64,000 nt of DNA from Fidelibacterota bacterium (lineage in GTDB: Bacteria > Fidelibacterota > Marinisomatia > SCGC-AAA003-L08 > JACNLC01), in NCBI GenBank assembly GCA_014381725.1, contig JACNLC010000045.1, positions 34,250 through 98,249 of the forward strand, read 5' to 3'. Below, in pieces: positions 1-9,911 of the stretch. The position numbers and the translations under genes are program-made. Within the stretch, counting starts at the first letter, position 1. Every line of letters starts with the position of its first letter. The notes under the pieces are model-generated. The model did not search any database and was not told the DNA's origin. It saw only the letters and a list, made by a program, of their open reading frames with translations.

Positions 1-325
1 ACACTCGCTTTACCGAAGGCCAACCTCGTCGAGTATCTGCACTATCAACCACATCATCGTGGATAAGAGTTGCTGTATGAATCATCTCTATAAGTGCAGA
101 TGCACGATAAGTTAACTCGTTTGCTTCTCCGCACATTCTAGCTGATAACAGAGCTAATCTCGGACGCAACTGCTTCCCTTTTTGACGAGAAATATATTTG
201 ATAACAGTATTTATTAATTTTACATCAGATGAAAGTGATTCATCAAAATATTTGCTAAATTTCTGAATATCATCTTTAATCGGTATTGCAGATTTCTCTA
301 ATAATGCTTTGATATCTTTCATCAT
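1..325 (-). CDS. Polyprenyl diphosphate synthase, N-terminal part (cut by window edge)
   Basis: The 108 visible residues begin MMKDIKALLEKS and contain the conserved run KGKQLRPRLALLSARM. The first aspartate-rich motif follows in HTATLIHDDVVDSADTRRG (DDxxD, binds Mg2+-diphosphate). This is the trans-isoprenyl diphosphate synthase (IspB/HepS-type) family, which condenses IPP onto allylic diphosphates to make quinone or carrier prenyl chains. The C-terminal two thirds, including the second Asp-rich motif, lie outside the window, so chain length cannot be judged. Two ATGs lie in tandem at 325 and 322. The gene abuts the meaB stop codon directly, so the two are probably co-transcribed. Confidence 0.9.
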   Translation of the reverse strand, partial: MMKDIKALLEKSAIPIKDDIQKFSKYFDESLSSDVKLINTVIKYISRQKGKQLRPRLALLSARMCGEANELTYRASALIEMIHTATLIHDDVVDSADTRRGWPSVKRV

Positions 326-1264
326 CTAATCTTCCTGATGCAATTTTTGAACAAGTTGATATGGTGATAGGCGTTTTTGTCTGTCTTTTGCGATTTCTTT
401 GTCTAATATTTTTTGATTTTCGTCATTCCAAAATTCTAATTCAAATTTAGAAACTATGAGTTCTTTAATTTTACGAATATATCTTTGTTTTAGTTTCCGA
501 TGATGATGGCCAGTTGAAATGATATGTTTTCTATGTTCTTCAGATGCTTGGACTAATTCGTCAATTCCATCGTTTTGTATGGCAATTGTTTTTACAACTT
601 TTGGCTTCCAAACATCTGGATTATTTGGTAATACTGATAACAAATTTTTCAGTGTAATTGCTAACTTATTTGCACCTTCTCTGTCAGCTTTGTTGATCAC
701 GAACACATCTGCTATCTCCATTAAACCTGCTTTCATCATTTGGATTTCATCACCTGATTCTGGAACCAAAACTACAAAAACAGTATCAGTTGCTTGAATC
801 ACATCCAATTCGACTTGTCCAACTCCAACAGTTTCAAAAAGAATAACATCATATCCTGCGGCATCAAAAACATCACCTACTTCACGAGTGCTTTGAGCTA
901 AACCTCCTTGTCCACCTCGACTCGCCATACTACGGATAAATACTCCTGCATCTTTATGGTGATTTAACATTCGGATTCTATCACCCAACAATGCACCGCC
1001 GGTAAATGGACTGCTTGGGTCAACACCAATTACTGCAACGGTTTTATTTTGGTTTCTAAATGATTTTATTATTTTATCCGTTAGAGAACTTTTTCCTGAA
1101 CCTGGTGGCCCTGTAATTCCAATACGATATGCCTTCCCAGTAAATGGAAATATTGCTGACAGAATTTCTCTACTAACTTCATTTTCACTTTCAATTATTG
1201 AAATAGCTCTAGCAATAGATATTCGCTCTCTTGATTGAATTCCTTTTATTAAATCACTGGTCAT
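326..1264 (-). CDS. meaB: MeaB/ArgK-type GTPase (methylmalonyl-CoA mutase chaperone)
   Basis: The protein has 312 residues, normal for the family. The P-loop GPPGSGKSS lies near residues 52-60, followed by GVDPSSPFTGGALLGDRIRM, the signature of MeaB G3E GTPases, and by a base-recognition NKAD motif. MeaB proteins protect B12-dependent acyl-CoA mutases and gate cofactor loading and exchange. No mutase subunit is visible here, so the client enzyme must be encoded elsewhere. The older ArgK name reflects a disputed role as an arginine-transport kinase. The gene lies between a Crp-type regulator and a polyprenyl synthase on the same strand. Confidence 0.93.
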   Translation of the reverse strand: MTSDLIKGIQSRERISIARAISIIESENEVSREILSAIFPFTGKAYRIGITGPPGSGKSSLTDKIIKSFRNQNKTVAVIGVDPSSPFTGGALLGDRIRMLNHHKDAGVFIRSMASRGGQGGLAQSTREVGDVFDAAGYDVILFETVGVGQVELDVIQATDTVFVVLVPESGDEIQMMKAGLMEIADVFVINKADREGANKLAITLKNLLSVLPNNPDVWKPKVVKTIAIQNDGIDELVQASEEHRKHIISTGHHHRKLKQRYIRKIKELIVSKFELEFWNDENQKILDKEIAKDRQKRLSPYQLVQKLHQED

Positions 1265-1307
1265 AATGAATGTTTATGGAATATTTGAGAATATTTACGA
1301 TTTGTAT

Positions 1308-1997
1308 TTAGGAAAATTTCTTTCCAAAAGCTTTTCTGAAATATAAATAATCTGGAATAATCAAAGTATGTCCATCTTTTAACAAAACATGCCTTTCTTC
1401 CAGAATTTTAAATACCCGAGAAACAGTTTCTCTAGATGTTCCTGCCATACTTGCAATATCTTGTTGGTATGGGAGGTTTGGAATAGTTACTCTTCCATTT
1501 CTTATCACACCTCGATCTTCGGCAAGACTTAGGATAGAAACACCAATCCTATGTTCAGCATCAGATAGTGATAAAGCTTCAATTTGTTGATCTGACTTTC
1601 GTATTCTTCTAGCAAGTTCTCCTAATAATAAATATGTAATCTTAAAGTTCTTTTTCAAAAGTTCAACAAAATTACTTTGACTCATTGCGTAAACCTCGCA
1701 ATCTTCTTGTGCCATAGCATTTGCAGAACGAGCTTCCCCATCAAGGATTGCCATTTCACCAAAGAACTCACCTGTTCCAAGAAGAGCAAGAATAACTTCT
1801 TTTCCCTCTTCGTTTAAACGAGTAATTTTTACGGTACCACTTTTGATAAAATATACAATGTCTCCGTATTCTTCCTCAATGATAATCATGCTTCGTTTTG
1901 GATATTTACGAAGACTAAGAACTTTTTCAACTTGTTCTGTCACTTCATCTGAAAGATCACGAAATATCGGAATTGTCCTTAGAAATTCATCTACCAT
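1308..1997 (-). CDS. Crp/Fnr family transcriptional regulator
   Basis: The protein has 229 residues. An N-terminal cyclic-nucleotide-binding fold (about 10-125) holds GEFFGEMAILDGEARSANA, resembling the phosphate-binding cassette of CAP (GE...RSA). A C-terminal winged helix follows, with recognition-helix region QQDIASMAGTSRETVSRVF near residues 178-196. There is no N-terminal cysteine cluster, so it is not an oxygen-sensing FNR with an Fe-S centre. Ligand and targets are unknown. It is divergent from rpsT across a 323-bp spacer and 43 bp upstream of meaB. Confidence 0.9.
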   Translation of the reverse strand: MVDEFLRTIPIFRDLSDEVTEQVEKVLSLRKYPKRSMIIIEEEYGDIVYFIKSGTVKITRLNEEGKEVILALLGTGEFFGEMAILDGEARSANAMAQEDCEVYAMSQSNFVELLKKNFKITYLLLGELARRIRKSDQQIEALSLSDAEHRIGVSILSLAEDRGVIRNGRVTIPNLPYQQDIASMAGTSRETVSRVFKILEERHVLLKDGHTLIIPDYLYFRKAFGKKFS

Positions 1998-2320
1998 ATA
2001 TGATAATCCCCCACTTTGGTATAAAAATAAGTATCTAAAAATACGAATTATTTTTCATTAAAAACCCCATTAGAGTAAAGAAATAAAAAGTTATTTATTT
2101 TTTTAATAATCCTCTTAGAAAATCCAATCGAACCTCTTTCTCAACAATTTAACTCTTTATCAAACAGAATTGATCCGCTAGATGGTCGAGCAATCAATCA
2201 ATTGATGAAGTAGTTTATCCATAAAATTTTATTTTAGAATAAGAATTGGTAAATTCACATAAAACTGCATAAATTATTGGGCTATTTTCGAGATAACATT
2301 TAGAATTCAAAGGAAATTTA
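1998..2320. other. Divergent intergenic region between crp-like gene and rpsT
   Basis: This AT-rich 323-bp spacer must carry the promoters for the crp-like gene (minus) and rpsT (plus). A ribosome-binding site AAAGGAAATTTA precedes the rpsT ATG. I see no convincing RNA gene or open reading frame. A TTGGTA followed by TAAATT-like hexamers around 2246-2275 could be the rpsT promoter, but the match is weak. Confidence 0.4.
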
Positions 2321-2575
2321 ATGAGTATTAATAAATCAGTAATGAAACGCATTCGACAAGCAAGAAAAGCGCAAGCTAGCAACAAACATTATAAATCGAT
2401 GATGAAAACCGCTATCAAGAAAACGATGGCGTTAACAACTAAAGAAAATTCAGAATCAATTTTGAAAGATACTATTTCAATTATTGATAAAGTCGCTGGA
2501 AAGGGAATTATCCACAAAAATAAAGCAGCGAGACAAAAATCTAGAGTAACTTCTTACATAAATAGTTTGAGTTAA
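2321..2575 (+). CDS. rpsT: 30S ribosomal protein S20
   Basis: This 84-residue basic protein starts MSINKSVMKRIRQARK and ends with AARQKSRVTSYINSLS, which resembles the S20 C-terminus (N/H-K-N-x-A-A-R-x-K-S-R-L). S20 binds 16S rRNA at the bottom of the 30S subunit during early assembly. The start is supported by the Shine-Dalgarno sequence AAAGGAAATTTA. It is monocistronic, convergent with guaB, and followed by a strong terminator. It is one of only two protein genes on the plus strand of the window. Confidence 0.96.
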   Translation: MSINKSVMKRIRQARKAQASNKHYKSMMKTAIKKTMALTTKENSESILKDTISIIDKVAGKGIIHKNKAARQKSRVTSYINSLS

Positions 2576-2592
2576 TTTAATTTGTATTAATA

Positions 2593-2626
2593 TAAAAAAG
2601 GGGCTGAAGTTCAGCCCCTTTTTTTA
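2593..2626. terminator. Bidirectional rho-independent terminator between rpsT and guaB
   Basis: The stem GGGGCTG/CAGCCCC (2600-2606 with 2612-2618) has a short loop. It is flanked by an A-run on the left and eight T residues on the right, so it can end transcription from both sides. It sits 25 bp after rpsT and 23 bp after the convergent guaB stop. Confidence 0.92.
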
Positions 2627-2648
2627 TATATTCAGCAATTACTATTTA

Positions 2649-4097
2649 CTATTGTGGTTTTCTATAATTCGGTGATTCTTTTGTAATATTTACATCGTGA
2701 GGATGATTCTCTTTTACTCCAGAACTAGTAATTTTTACAAATTTAGCGTTTTTATGAAACTTATCTATTGTTCTAACACCACAATAACCCATTGAAGCTC
2801 TTAATCCTCCAACCAATTGATGTACCGTATCTTTTAGTGGTCCTTTATAAGGCACCATACCTTCTATTCCTTCTGGAACTAATTTATTAGCTTCGCTACC
2901 ATCTTGAAAATATCGGTCTTTACTTCCTGCTTTCATCGCAGCGAGAGATCCCATTCCTCGATATGATTTAAAACTACGACCTTCGTATAAAATATATTCA
3001 CCAGGACTTTCGTCGGTTCCTGCAAAAACTCCACCGAGCATTACTGAACTCGCACCTGCTGCTATTGATTTTGCTACATCGCCTGAGTATCGAATTCCTC
3101 CATCGGAAATTACTGAAATCCCATATTTTGCAGTAAGTTCACATACATTCTGAATTGCAGTTAATTGTGGCACTCCAACACCAGCAATCACACGAGTTGT
3201 ACATATCGAACCAGCACCAATACCTACTTTCACAGCATCAACTCCTGCATCAATTAATGCCATCGCTCCATCGCCGGTAGCTACATTCCCGGCAATCAAT
3301 TCAATGTTGGAATATTGCTTTCTGATTTTTTTAATTGTATCCAACACACCTTTGGAATGTCCGTGAGCAGTATCTACAATTAAAATATCCACTTGTGCTT
3401 CTACTAATGCTGAAGCTCTGTCCATAGTATCATCAGAAACTCCAACGGCTGCACCGACTAATAATCTTCCGTGTTTATCTGCGGAAGCATTGGGATGGCT
3501 TTCCTTTTTCAGAATATCTTTAACGGTAATAAGTCCGCACAATGTACCATCATCGTCAACGACAAGCAATTTTTCAATTCTGTTTTCCTGAAGGACCGCT
3601 TTCGCTTTTTCTAATGTTGTACCCTTTTTTACTGTTACAAGATTCTCACTAGTCATTCTAGATGTTATTGGTAAATCCAAATTCGTTTCAAAACGGATAT
3701 CTCGATTAGTCAGGATACCAACAAGCTTTCCTTCATCAACAACTGGTACTCCAGAAATATGATAAGTTGCCATAATTTCTACTGCATCTCGAATCGTTTT
3801 GGTTGAAGGAAGCGTAATCGGATCTAAAATCATTCCACTCTCGGAACGCTTAACTTTATCCACTTCTTTTGCTTGTTGTTCGATAGACAAATTTTTATGA
3901 ATAATGCCAACTCCACCTTCTCGAGCTAATGCGATTGCAAGGCGACTTTCTGTAACGGTATCCATTGCGGCACTGATAATCGGAATGTTCAATGATATTT
4001 TGTTGGTTAGTTTTGCTTTAATATCAACTTCTTTCGGTAAAACTTCCGAATATGCCGGTTCTAACAATACATCATCGAATGTTAGTGCTTCTTTCAT
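2649..4097 (-). CDS. guaB: Inosine-5'-monophosphate dehydrogenase
   Basis: The 482 residues match bacterial IMPDH length. The TIM barrel is interrupted by two CBS domains (about 90-200). The catalytic cysteine is Cys299 in [11 protein letters not shown], preceded by the NAD-site [11 protein letters not shown]. The flap region has [10 protein letters not shown] and the mobile-loop Arg-Tyr. The enzyme oxidises IMP to XMP with NAD+, the committed step to GTP. Its ATG overlaps the stop of the upstream hutH-like gene (ATGA), so the two are translationally coupled. The pairing is unusual because the two enzymes have no shared pathway. Confidence 0.96.
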   Translation of the reverse strand: MKEALTFDDVLLEPAYSEVLPKEVDIKAKLTNKISLNIPIISAAMDTVTESRLAIALAREGGVGIIHKNLSIEQQAKEVDKVKRSESGMILDPITLPSTKTIRDAVEIMATYHISGVPVVDEGKLVGILTNRDIRFETNLDLPITSRMTSENLVTVKKGTTLEKAKAVLQENRIEKLLVVDDDGTLCGLITVKDILKKESHPNASADKHGRLLVGAAVGVSDDTMDRASALVEAQVDILIVDTAHGHSKGVLDTIKKIRKQYSNIELIAGNVATGDGAMALIDAGVDAVKVGIGAGSICTTRVIAGVGVPQLTAIQNVCELTAKYGISVISDGGIRYSGDVAKSIAAGASSVMLGGVFAGTDESPGEYILYEGRSFKSYRGMGSLAAMKAGSKDRYFQDGSEANKLVPEGIEGMVPYKGPLKDTVHQLVGGLRASMGYCGVRTIDKFHKNAKFVKITSSGVKENHPHDVNITKESPNYRKPQ

Positions 4098-5617
4098 TCT
4101 AAACTCCCTATTACTTTTTCTACTTCTTCAAGTATTTCACAAGATTTAACTAATTCTTGCATCCGAGTATGATCCGGATACAATGGACGGTCAATATCAA
4201 GAAAATCTACATATTTACGGATAATTTCTTTAGCTTTTGTTACTCCAGTGCCAAAATTATAATCTCTAAAATCTAACGCTTGTGCTGCGGCCATAAATTC
4301 AATTCCGAGAATACCGTAAGCATTATCTAATATTTGGAAATTTTTGATTGCTGTATTCATTCCCATAGACACAAAATCTTCTTGATCTGCGGCGGCTGGT
4401 ATTGACTGTATTGATGCAGGAGCAGACAATATTCTCTGCTCGACAATCTGCATATCAGCAGTATATTGAGACAACATCAAGCCGGAAAACATTCCAGCAC
4501 CTTTTGTTAAAAAAGCAGGTAACCCCACACTCAAAGCAGGATTATTCAATCTGTTCATTCTTCGTTCGGATACAACACTCACCATAGTGATTGATACACC
4601 AACCATATCCATAGGCAATGATACCGGTGAACCCTGAAAATTCGCGCCAGATAATTGCATATTTTCTTCAGGGAAGAAAACAGGATTATCCCCCACACCA
4701 TTTAATTCAATCTCAACCTGTGAACGAGCATATTCCAATGCGTCATGTGCTGCACCAATAACTTGAGGAGTAGATCGCATAGAGTAAGCATCCTGCACTT
4801 TGCACTTGATTTTGTCTTCTGCAAGGTCTCCATTTTCTACTAATTTTCTGATTGCTTTTGCAGACCTGATAGCTCCAACAAATCCGCGTGCTTGATGAAG
4901 TTTTGGTAGATACGGTTTCATATTTGCTTTGAGTGCTTCTAACGACATTGCACAGGCAATTTCTGCCTGTTTGAACCAACGATTTGTATCATAAATCAAA
5001 ATTGCACTCATCGCCGTAAGCAAATTGGAACCGTTTATAGTGGCCAAGCCATCTCTGGCTTCGAGCCCCGGAACAGGAATCCCGGCTCTGTCTAACGCTT
5101 CTTTGCCTTCTAATAATTCACCTTTATAATATGCTTTTCCTTCTCCTAACATAAGAAGTGCAATTTGCGACATCGGAGATAAATCACCACACGCACCTAC
5201 GGAACCCTTTTGACAAACGAACGGAGTTACACCTTTATTCAACATTTCGATTAAAGTAATTGTTATTTCGGGTCGGCACCCTGATCGACCTTTTGCGTGA
5301 ACATTTATCCTACCAGCCATTGCACCACGGACATATTCAATTGGAGCAGGATCACCAATACCTGCGGCGTGGTTATAAATCAAATATTTCTGAAAATCTT
5401 TTATCTGACTGTCATCCAATACTACTTCAGAAAATTCTCCTATGCCAGTATTCACGCCATACATAATTTCGTGTGCTTTAATTTTCTCTTCGAGCATTGC
5501 TCTACATTTTTTAATTCGTTCGAGAGCATCAGGATGAAGTTCTACTTTTTCATTTAACCGTGCTATGCTAACTAATTTCTCAATTGTTAAGCCTGATCCG
5601 TTTAAAATTACTGCCAT
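4094..5617 (-). CDS. hutH: Histidine ammonia-lyase family enzyme with Ala-Cys-Gly at the MIO site
   Basis: This 507-residue aromatic amino acid lyase aligns with HAL at key sites: Tyr53 in YGVNTGIG, His83 in NHAAGIG, Asn194, and QED in [11 protein letters not shown]. The His83 and QED positions argue for histidine over phenylalanine or tyrosine as substrate, giving urocanate plus ammonia. The MIO prosthetic group normally forms from Ala-Ser-Gly. Here the motif is [11 protein letters not shown], so the residue is Cys143 (codon at 5189-5191). A Ser-to-Cys change at this position is known from HAL mutagenesis to be tolerated. No hutU, hutI or hutG is nearby, so a role in histidine catabolism is unproven. 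The start is supported by GAGGAG upstream of the ATG. Confidence 0.88.
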   Translation of the reverse strand: MAVILNGSGLTIEKLVSIARLNEKVELHPDALERIKKCRAMLEEKIKAHEIMYGVNTGIGEFSEVVLDDSQIKDFQKYLIYNHAAGIGDPAPIEYVRGAMAGRINVHAKGRSGCRPEITITLIEMLNKGVTPFVCQKGSVGACGDLSPMSQIALLMLGEGKAYYKGELLEGKEALDRAGIPVPGLEARDGLATINGSNLLTAMSAILIYDTNRWFKQAEIACAMSLEALKANMKPYLPKLHQARGFVGAIRSAKAIRKLVENGDLAEDKIKCKVQDAYSMRSTPQVIGAAHDALEYARSQVEIELNGVGDNPVFFPEENMQLSGANFQGSPVSLPMDMVGVSITMVSVVSERRMNRLNNPALSVGLPAFLTKGAGMFSGLMLSQYTADMQIVEQRILSAPASIQSIPAAADQEDFVSMGMNTAIKNFQILDNAYGILGIEFMAAAQALDFRDYNFGTGVTKAKEIIRKYVDFLDIDRPLYPDHTRMQELVKSCEILEEVEKVIGSLE

Positions 5618-5670
5618 TTTAACTCCTCAATTATGTTTATTAAATTAAAGTATATTGATATTTCTCCTTA

Positions 5671-5691
5671 AAACAGCAAAAACCACTGTTT
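5671..5691 (-). terminator. Weak hairpin downstream of dinG-like gene
   Basis: The short inverted repeat AAACAG...CTGTTT lies 38 bp after the dinG-like stop, with T residues following on the minus strand. It may be a weak terminator separating the helicase gene from hutH. The stem is only six base pairs and A/T-rich. Confidence 0.25.
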
Positions 5692-5728
5692 CCAGATGCG
5701 CAAATTTATTTTGAGTTTATGTTCTTTT

Positions 5729-8557
5729 CTAAAGGAAATTTTTAGAGCCAATAATTACAGATTCAATATCAGTGTATGGCTTTGTAATTGTAACTGGCAA
5801 AGAATTTAAAATTACACTTCCATATTGAGACTTTAATAGACGAGGATCTGTTAATATACAAATCCCGGAATCTTCCATACTTCTAATAAGTCTTCCAAAT
5901 CCTTGCTTAAATCGAACCGTTGCATCTGGAACCTGAAATCCCATAAACGCATTTTCTCCCATTTGTTTATATTTTTCAATATTAGCAATTACTAAAGGTT
6001 CTTTTGGATTAGCAAATGGAATTTTTACAATCATTAGAATTTCAACTAAATCACCAGGAAAGTCAACTCCTTCCCAAAAACTTGCAGTTCCGATAAGTAT
6101 TGAATGAGGATGCTTTTTATAACCACGAATCAATGATTTACGATTTCCACCTGGTAATTGGACAAATAATTTTCTCTCACTCTGAAACATGTTAGAATGC
6201 AATAATTCTCGCAATGCTCTAGTTTGGCTATATGCTGTGCATAGCACTAGCATTCTACGAGGAATTTCCTTAGATAATCTATCAATTTGTTCTGCAACTG
6301 CTCGCATATACTCTGGACTATTTACATTGAGATTTGATGCAAAAGTGAATACACTCATTTGATCTTCATAGAAAAACGGAGAATGATAAATTTTCTCTTT
6401 TACAGTTTTTTCTTCTGACAATTGATCAATTCCTAAAGATTTTTTTAAGTATTTGAATTCATTATCAACAGCTAAGGTTGCTGAACAAACTACTCCGCCA
6501 GCTTCTCTGGAAAATATCGTATTTGCTAAAATCGGACTGACATCACGCGGAGCACAATTCAGAAAAGAATAAATTTTTCTACCTTGCTGAATGAATGAAG
6601 ACCAAACAATATCTGAGCTATCTACATTCAAAGTGCGTTCGACGATTGTAATCAATTCTTGTATATTGTTGAATCTAACTCCAAGCTCTCTGATAAAAGA
6701 ACGATTTGCTTCTTCGCAATTTTTTTGCAATATTTCGTAAAAATATTCAGTTTTTTTCTGATAGTCTTTTAGCAATTTCAAAAAGTCAAACGGAGTTGGA
6801 TATACATCACTAAACTCCGTTTCACCCGAATAATATGTAAATTTTTCTTCGTAATAAGTAAACTTCTTTCCTGTTTGAAGCTTGTTGTCCCTATATGAAT
6901 GAAAAAATTCCGTTAATGCTAATTTCAACTCTTTTGAATGATTTTCCAACTCAATCAAATTATCTTCTAATTCAGGATAATTATTTATCAAATCTTCTAT
7001 CTTATTTTTGAACAATTTGTTTTTACGAGAAATGAATGAAAATATATCGTTGAAAGATCTATCTCCCATTTGACAAATCAGTTGATCCCATGCTGCCGCA
7101 ACTAAATTGTGGCCCTCGTCTATCACATAATTAAATGTATCCGGAAGACCAGATGTTTTACGCATAACTTCATTGATAAATAACGAATGGTTCACAACAA
7201 TTACATCGGCTTTGTGAATCTTCTGCCTGATTTTACCAAGAAAACAACCGTCATTCTTTTCACAGCGATTATTTGTGCAATATCCAGGTTCGCTACGGAT
7301 TAACCTCCAAACGCGACCAGAATTTCGTAAATTAAATCCTGTGCATTCACTAATATCACCGGATTTAGTATGTTTTTCCCAAACGAGAATAGGAATGAGA
7401 CTTTCACAATCGGTTGAAGTTAGAATACTGCTATTATCCAAAATATTTTGTAGGCGAGTTTTACACAAATAATTTCTGCGACCTTTCAAAATCACAACAT
7501 TCAAATCCACATTTACGATTTCTGCAAGTTGCGGAATGTCCTTATAAAATAATTGATCTTGTAAATTTTTAGTATATGTTGAAACTACAAGCGGTATATC
7601 AGTTTGTTTGCGATTTAATATGCCAGCTGATAAATACGCCAAAGATTTCCCTAATCCTGTTCCAGCTTCGGCAAGTAATATTTCACCTCTCTGAAAAGCA
7701 TTAAATACATCATCTGCCATATTTATCTGCGTTTTTCTCGGTTCATATCCATCCCATTTTTTGGATATTGCTCCACCTTCATCAAACCAATTATTTACAG
7801 AATCTGGAATATCTTGATGCTCATCTGAAGATTTGTGTTGAAATATAGAATTATTCAATTCTTTTTTTATTGTAGATGAAATAAGTCCGTTAACATTTTT
7901 TTCTATTACAGCAGATCGAATTATATTCTTGAACAAGGTTTCATTATAAATACCTGAATTCTGAATAACATCGTAAATTTCTTGAATCACTTGTAATGGA
8001 TAAGATGATGCTTCGCAGACGAGTTCAGTGAATATCTTGCCAGTGTTTAGAGTATCAGCTCCTGCTCGATGTGCTCCTTCGCTCGAAATTCCAAAATATT
8101 CGCTAATTCCACCCAAATTGAACTCGTGATGAAAAAATAGAAACGCTCGAGATAAAGTGTGGGTATCGTAGCATTCAATATTTTCAGGCAAGCGTAAATC
8201 GTTTTTATTAAGCTGATTCTCAATAAATCCAATATCAAATCCCACATTATGCCCAACAAGAGGTGTTGTTCCTATAAAGTCCAATAATTTGGGAAGAATT
8301 GTTGCAATTTTTGGAGCATTGTTGACCATCCCGTTTGTTATTCCTGTCAATTCTACAATTTCATCAGGAATACGAATTGTTGGTTTTACTAAAGTTGAAT
8401 ACTCTTCTGCTGGTTTTCCATCAACAAAACGATATGCTGATATTTCTGTTATTGAATCATTTTGTGGATTTAATCCTGTTGTTTCAAGATCGAAAGCAAT
8501 GAATTCACTCAGTTTGAGCGATTTCAATAATTCTTTGATATTAAGTTTGTTTACCAT
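5729..8557 (-). CDS. dinG: DnaQ-type exonuclease fused to DinG-family Fe-S helicase
   Basis: The protein has 942 residues. The N-terminus (about 15-180) is a DEDDh 3'-5' exonuclease: FIAFDLETTGLNP, HNVGFDIGF, and HRAGADTLNT. The helicase core has Walker A EAGTGLGKSLAY near residue 295 and a DExH box VIDEGHN. Four cysteines between them (LCKTR, then GYCTNNRC and GCFLG) match the XPD/DinG iron-sulfur cluster. A late motif QGFGRLIRS is helicase motif VI. This exonuclease-DinG fusion is common in Firmicutes and several other phyla. It probably unwinds and trims damaged or structured DNA. It is followed by a 111-bp spacer before hutH. Confidence 0.93.
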   Translation of the reverse strand: MVNKLNIKELLKSLKLSEFIAFDLETTGLNPQNDSITEISAYRFVDGKPAEEYSTLVKPTIRIPDEIVELTGITNGMVNNAPKIATILPKLLDFIGTTPLVGHNVGFDIGFIENQLNKNDLRLPENIECYDTHTLSRAFLFFHHEFNLGGISEYFGISSEGAHRAGADTLNTGKIFTELVCEASSYPLQVIQEIYDVIQNSGIYNETLFKNIIRSAVIEKNVNGLISSTIKKELNNSIFQHKSSDEHQDIPDSVNNWFDEGGAISKKWDGYEPRKTQINMADDVFNAFQRGEILLAEAGTGLGKSLAYLSAGILNRKQTDIPLVVSTYTKNLQDQLFYKDIPQLAEIVNVDLNVVILKGRRNYLCKTRLQNILDNSSILTSTDCESLIPILVWEKHTKSGDISECTGFNLRNSGRVWRLIRSEPGYCTNNRCEKNDGCFLGKIRQKIHKADVIVVNHSLFINEVMRKTSGLPDTFNYVIDEGHNLVAAAWDQLICQMGDRSFNDIFSFISRKNKLFKNKIEDLINNYPELEDNLIELENHSKELKLALTEFFHSYRDNKLQTGKKFTYYEEKFTYYSGETEFSDVYPTPFDFLKLLKDYQKKTEYFYEILQKNCEEANRSFIRELGVRFNNIQELITIVERTLNVDSSDIVWSSFIQQGRKIYSFLNCAPRDVSPILANTIFSREAGGVVCSATLAVDNEFKYLKKSLGIDQLSEEKTVKEKIYHSPFFYEDQMSVFTFASNLNVNSPEYMRAVAEQIDRLSKEIPRRMLVLCTAYSQTRALRELLHSNMFQSERKLFVQLPGGNRKSLIRGYKKHPHSILIGTASFWEGVDFPGDLVEILMIVKIPFANPKEPLVIANIEKYKQMGENAFMGFQVPDATVRFKQGFGRLIRSMEDSGICILTDPRLLKSQYGSVILNSLPVTITKPYTDIESVIIGSKNFL

Positions 8558-8732
8558 TTAATATTATGTTTTCTCTTTTCATTAGCAAAAAGCAGGGAGC
8601 ATTTTCAATTATCAATTGTCATTTACAAGTGCTAATAACCTCTCTTTTTTACCACAAAGAAATAAAGTTGAAAGTCATTGATTATAAATCGCAATTCTTC
8701 AATCATTATTATTATATCCTTTAAACTTTCTC

Positions 8733-9911
8733 TCAAATTCCAGTAAACACTTTCACCACATCCAAAATTAATGATGGTTTTTTGGAAACCGCCGCTTTAA
8801 ATATTTTGGTTAAAGTTCGATTACCAACGGGAATTTTCGCTATTTTTTCAGCAATACCGTTAAGGTCAGCATCGGAAAATTCGGAAATAGTTTCTTTTAT
8901 TCTATAAAATCTTTTGTGATTATCGCCAAAAGCTTTCTTTACTTCTTTAGCATATTTCTGAAGTTGTTCCGCCGAAGTATCATTTTTCTTGATTGATTCG
9001 CTGGCTACTTGTCCTGCAATCCAACCTGATTTCATAGCAGATATAATTCCACCTCCGGTCATTGGATTCACAAAATGTGCGGCATCTCCAATCAACATCA
9101 AATTATCAGTTATGGGATTTTTCATAGGTTTAGCACACGGAACTCCACCACAAACAGTTGTTAGAATTGAAGCGTTAGGATATTCTCTGTCCATAAATTC
9201 ATCTAACCATTTTTTGGCAGATTTCTGACCATTGAATTTGCCACTAATTCCAAGTCCGATATTCGCCATACCATTTCCTTTTGGGAATACCCATAAATAT
9301 CCTCCTGGAGAATATGTTTCGCCCATGTAAAAATCAATTCTGTTTGGATGAACATCAACATTGGCAACTGTGTATTGAACACAGGATTCAATATCTTTCA
9401 TTTTTAACTGCGTTCTAAGTCCAGCCCATCTACCAATACGAGATTCTACTCCATCAGCACCAATAACTAGTTTTGCACGAATATCTTTTTCTTCTCCAAA
9501 ATGTTCGACTTTTACACCACAGATTTTATTGTTCTCGACAATTAAATCACTAACATACGCTTTGGTATATATTTCTGTACCTTTGTCGGATGCAATTTGT
9601 GCTAAATCGTAATCAAATATTCGCCTGTTTAAAATAAATCCTTGTTGTGATGTTAAATGAGCATCAATTTTTGTTCCATTTGGAGATATTAATCTAAACT
9701 CTGATATTTTAGTAGCAATCCACGAATCTCTTGGCTCTACGAATTGACGAAGACCGCCCTCACTAACTGCCTCCCCACATCTGACAGGATAACCAATATC
9801 TCTATCCTTTTCGAGAATGCAAACGCTAACACTGGATTCTGCAATCATTTTACCAGCAATTGAACCAGCAGGACCACCACCTACAATTATAACATCATAA
9901 TTAGTTTTCAT
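8733..9911 (-). CDS. Geranylgeranyl reductase family FAD-dependent oxidoreductase
   Basis: The protein has 392 residues. An N-terminal FAD Rossmann motif VIIVGGGPAGSIAG is followed by IGYPVRCGEAVSEGG, matching the PxxxCGE signature of the geranylgeranyl/digeranylgeranylglycerophospholipid reductase family. The centre holds YLWVFPKGNGMANIGLG and the second FAD motif LIGDAAHFVNPMTGGGI. These enzymes saturate double bonds of isoprenoid chains on lipids, menaquinones or chlorophylls, using electrons often supplied by ferredoxin. The start overlaps the end of the ferredoxin gene by 11 bp, and a UbiA prenyltransferase lies just upstream. That supports a joint pathway. The natural substrate cannot be read from sequence. 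Confidence 0.88.
   Translation of the reverse strand: MKTNYDVIIVGGGPAGSIAGKMIAESSVSVCILEKDRDIGYPVRCGEAVSEGGLRQFVEPRDSWIATKISEFRLISPNGTKIDAHLTSQQGFILNRRIFDYDLAQIASDKGTEIYTKAYVSDLIVENNKICGVKVEHFGEEKDIRAKLVIGADGVESRIGRWAGLRTQLKMKDIESCVQYTVANVDVHPNRIDFYMGETYSPGGYLWVFPKGNGMANIGLGISGKFNGQKSAKKWLDEFMDREYPNASILTTVCGGVPCAKPMKNPITDNLMLIGDAAHFVNPMTGGGIISAMKSGWIAGQVASESIKKNDTSAEQLQKYAKEVKKAFGDNHKRFYRIKETISEFSDADLNGIAEKIAKIPVGNRTLTKIFKAAVSKKPSLILDVVKVFTGI

Noticed and set aside
8632..8706. A 24-residue open frame in the spacer between the GGR and dinG genes
   Set aside because: It is short, lacks an SD site and shows no recognisable feature. The spacer 8558-8732 appears to hold no gene.
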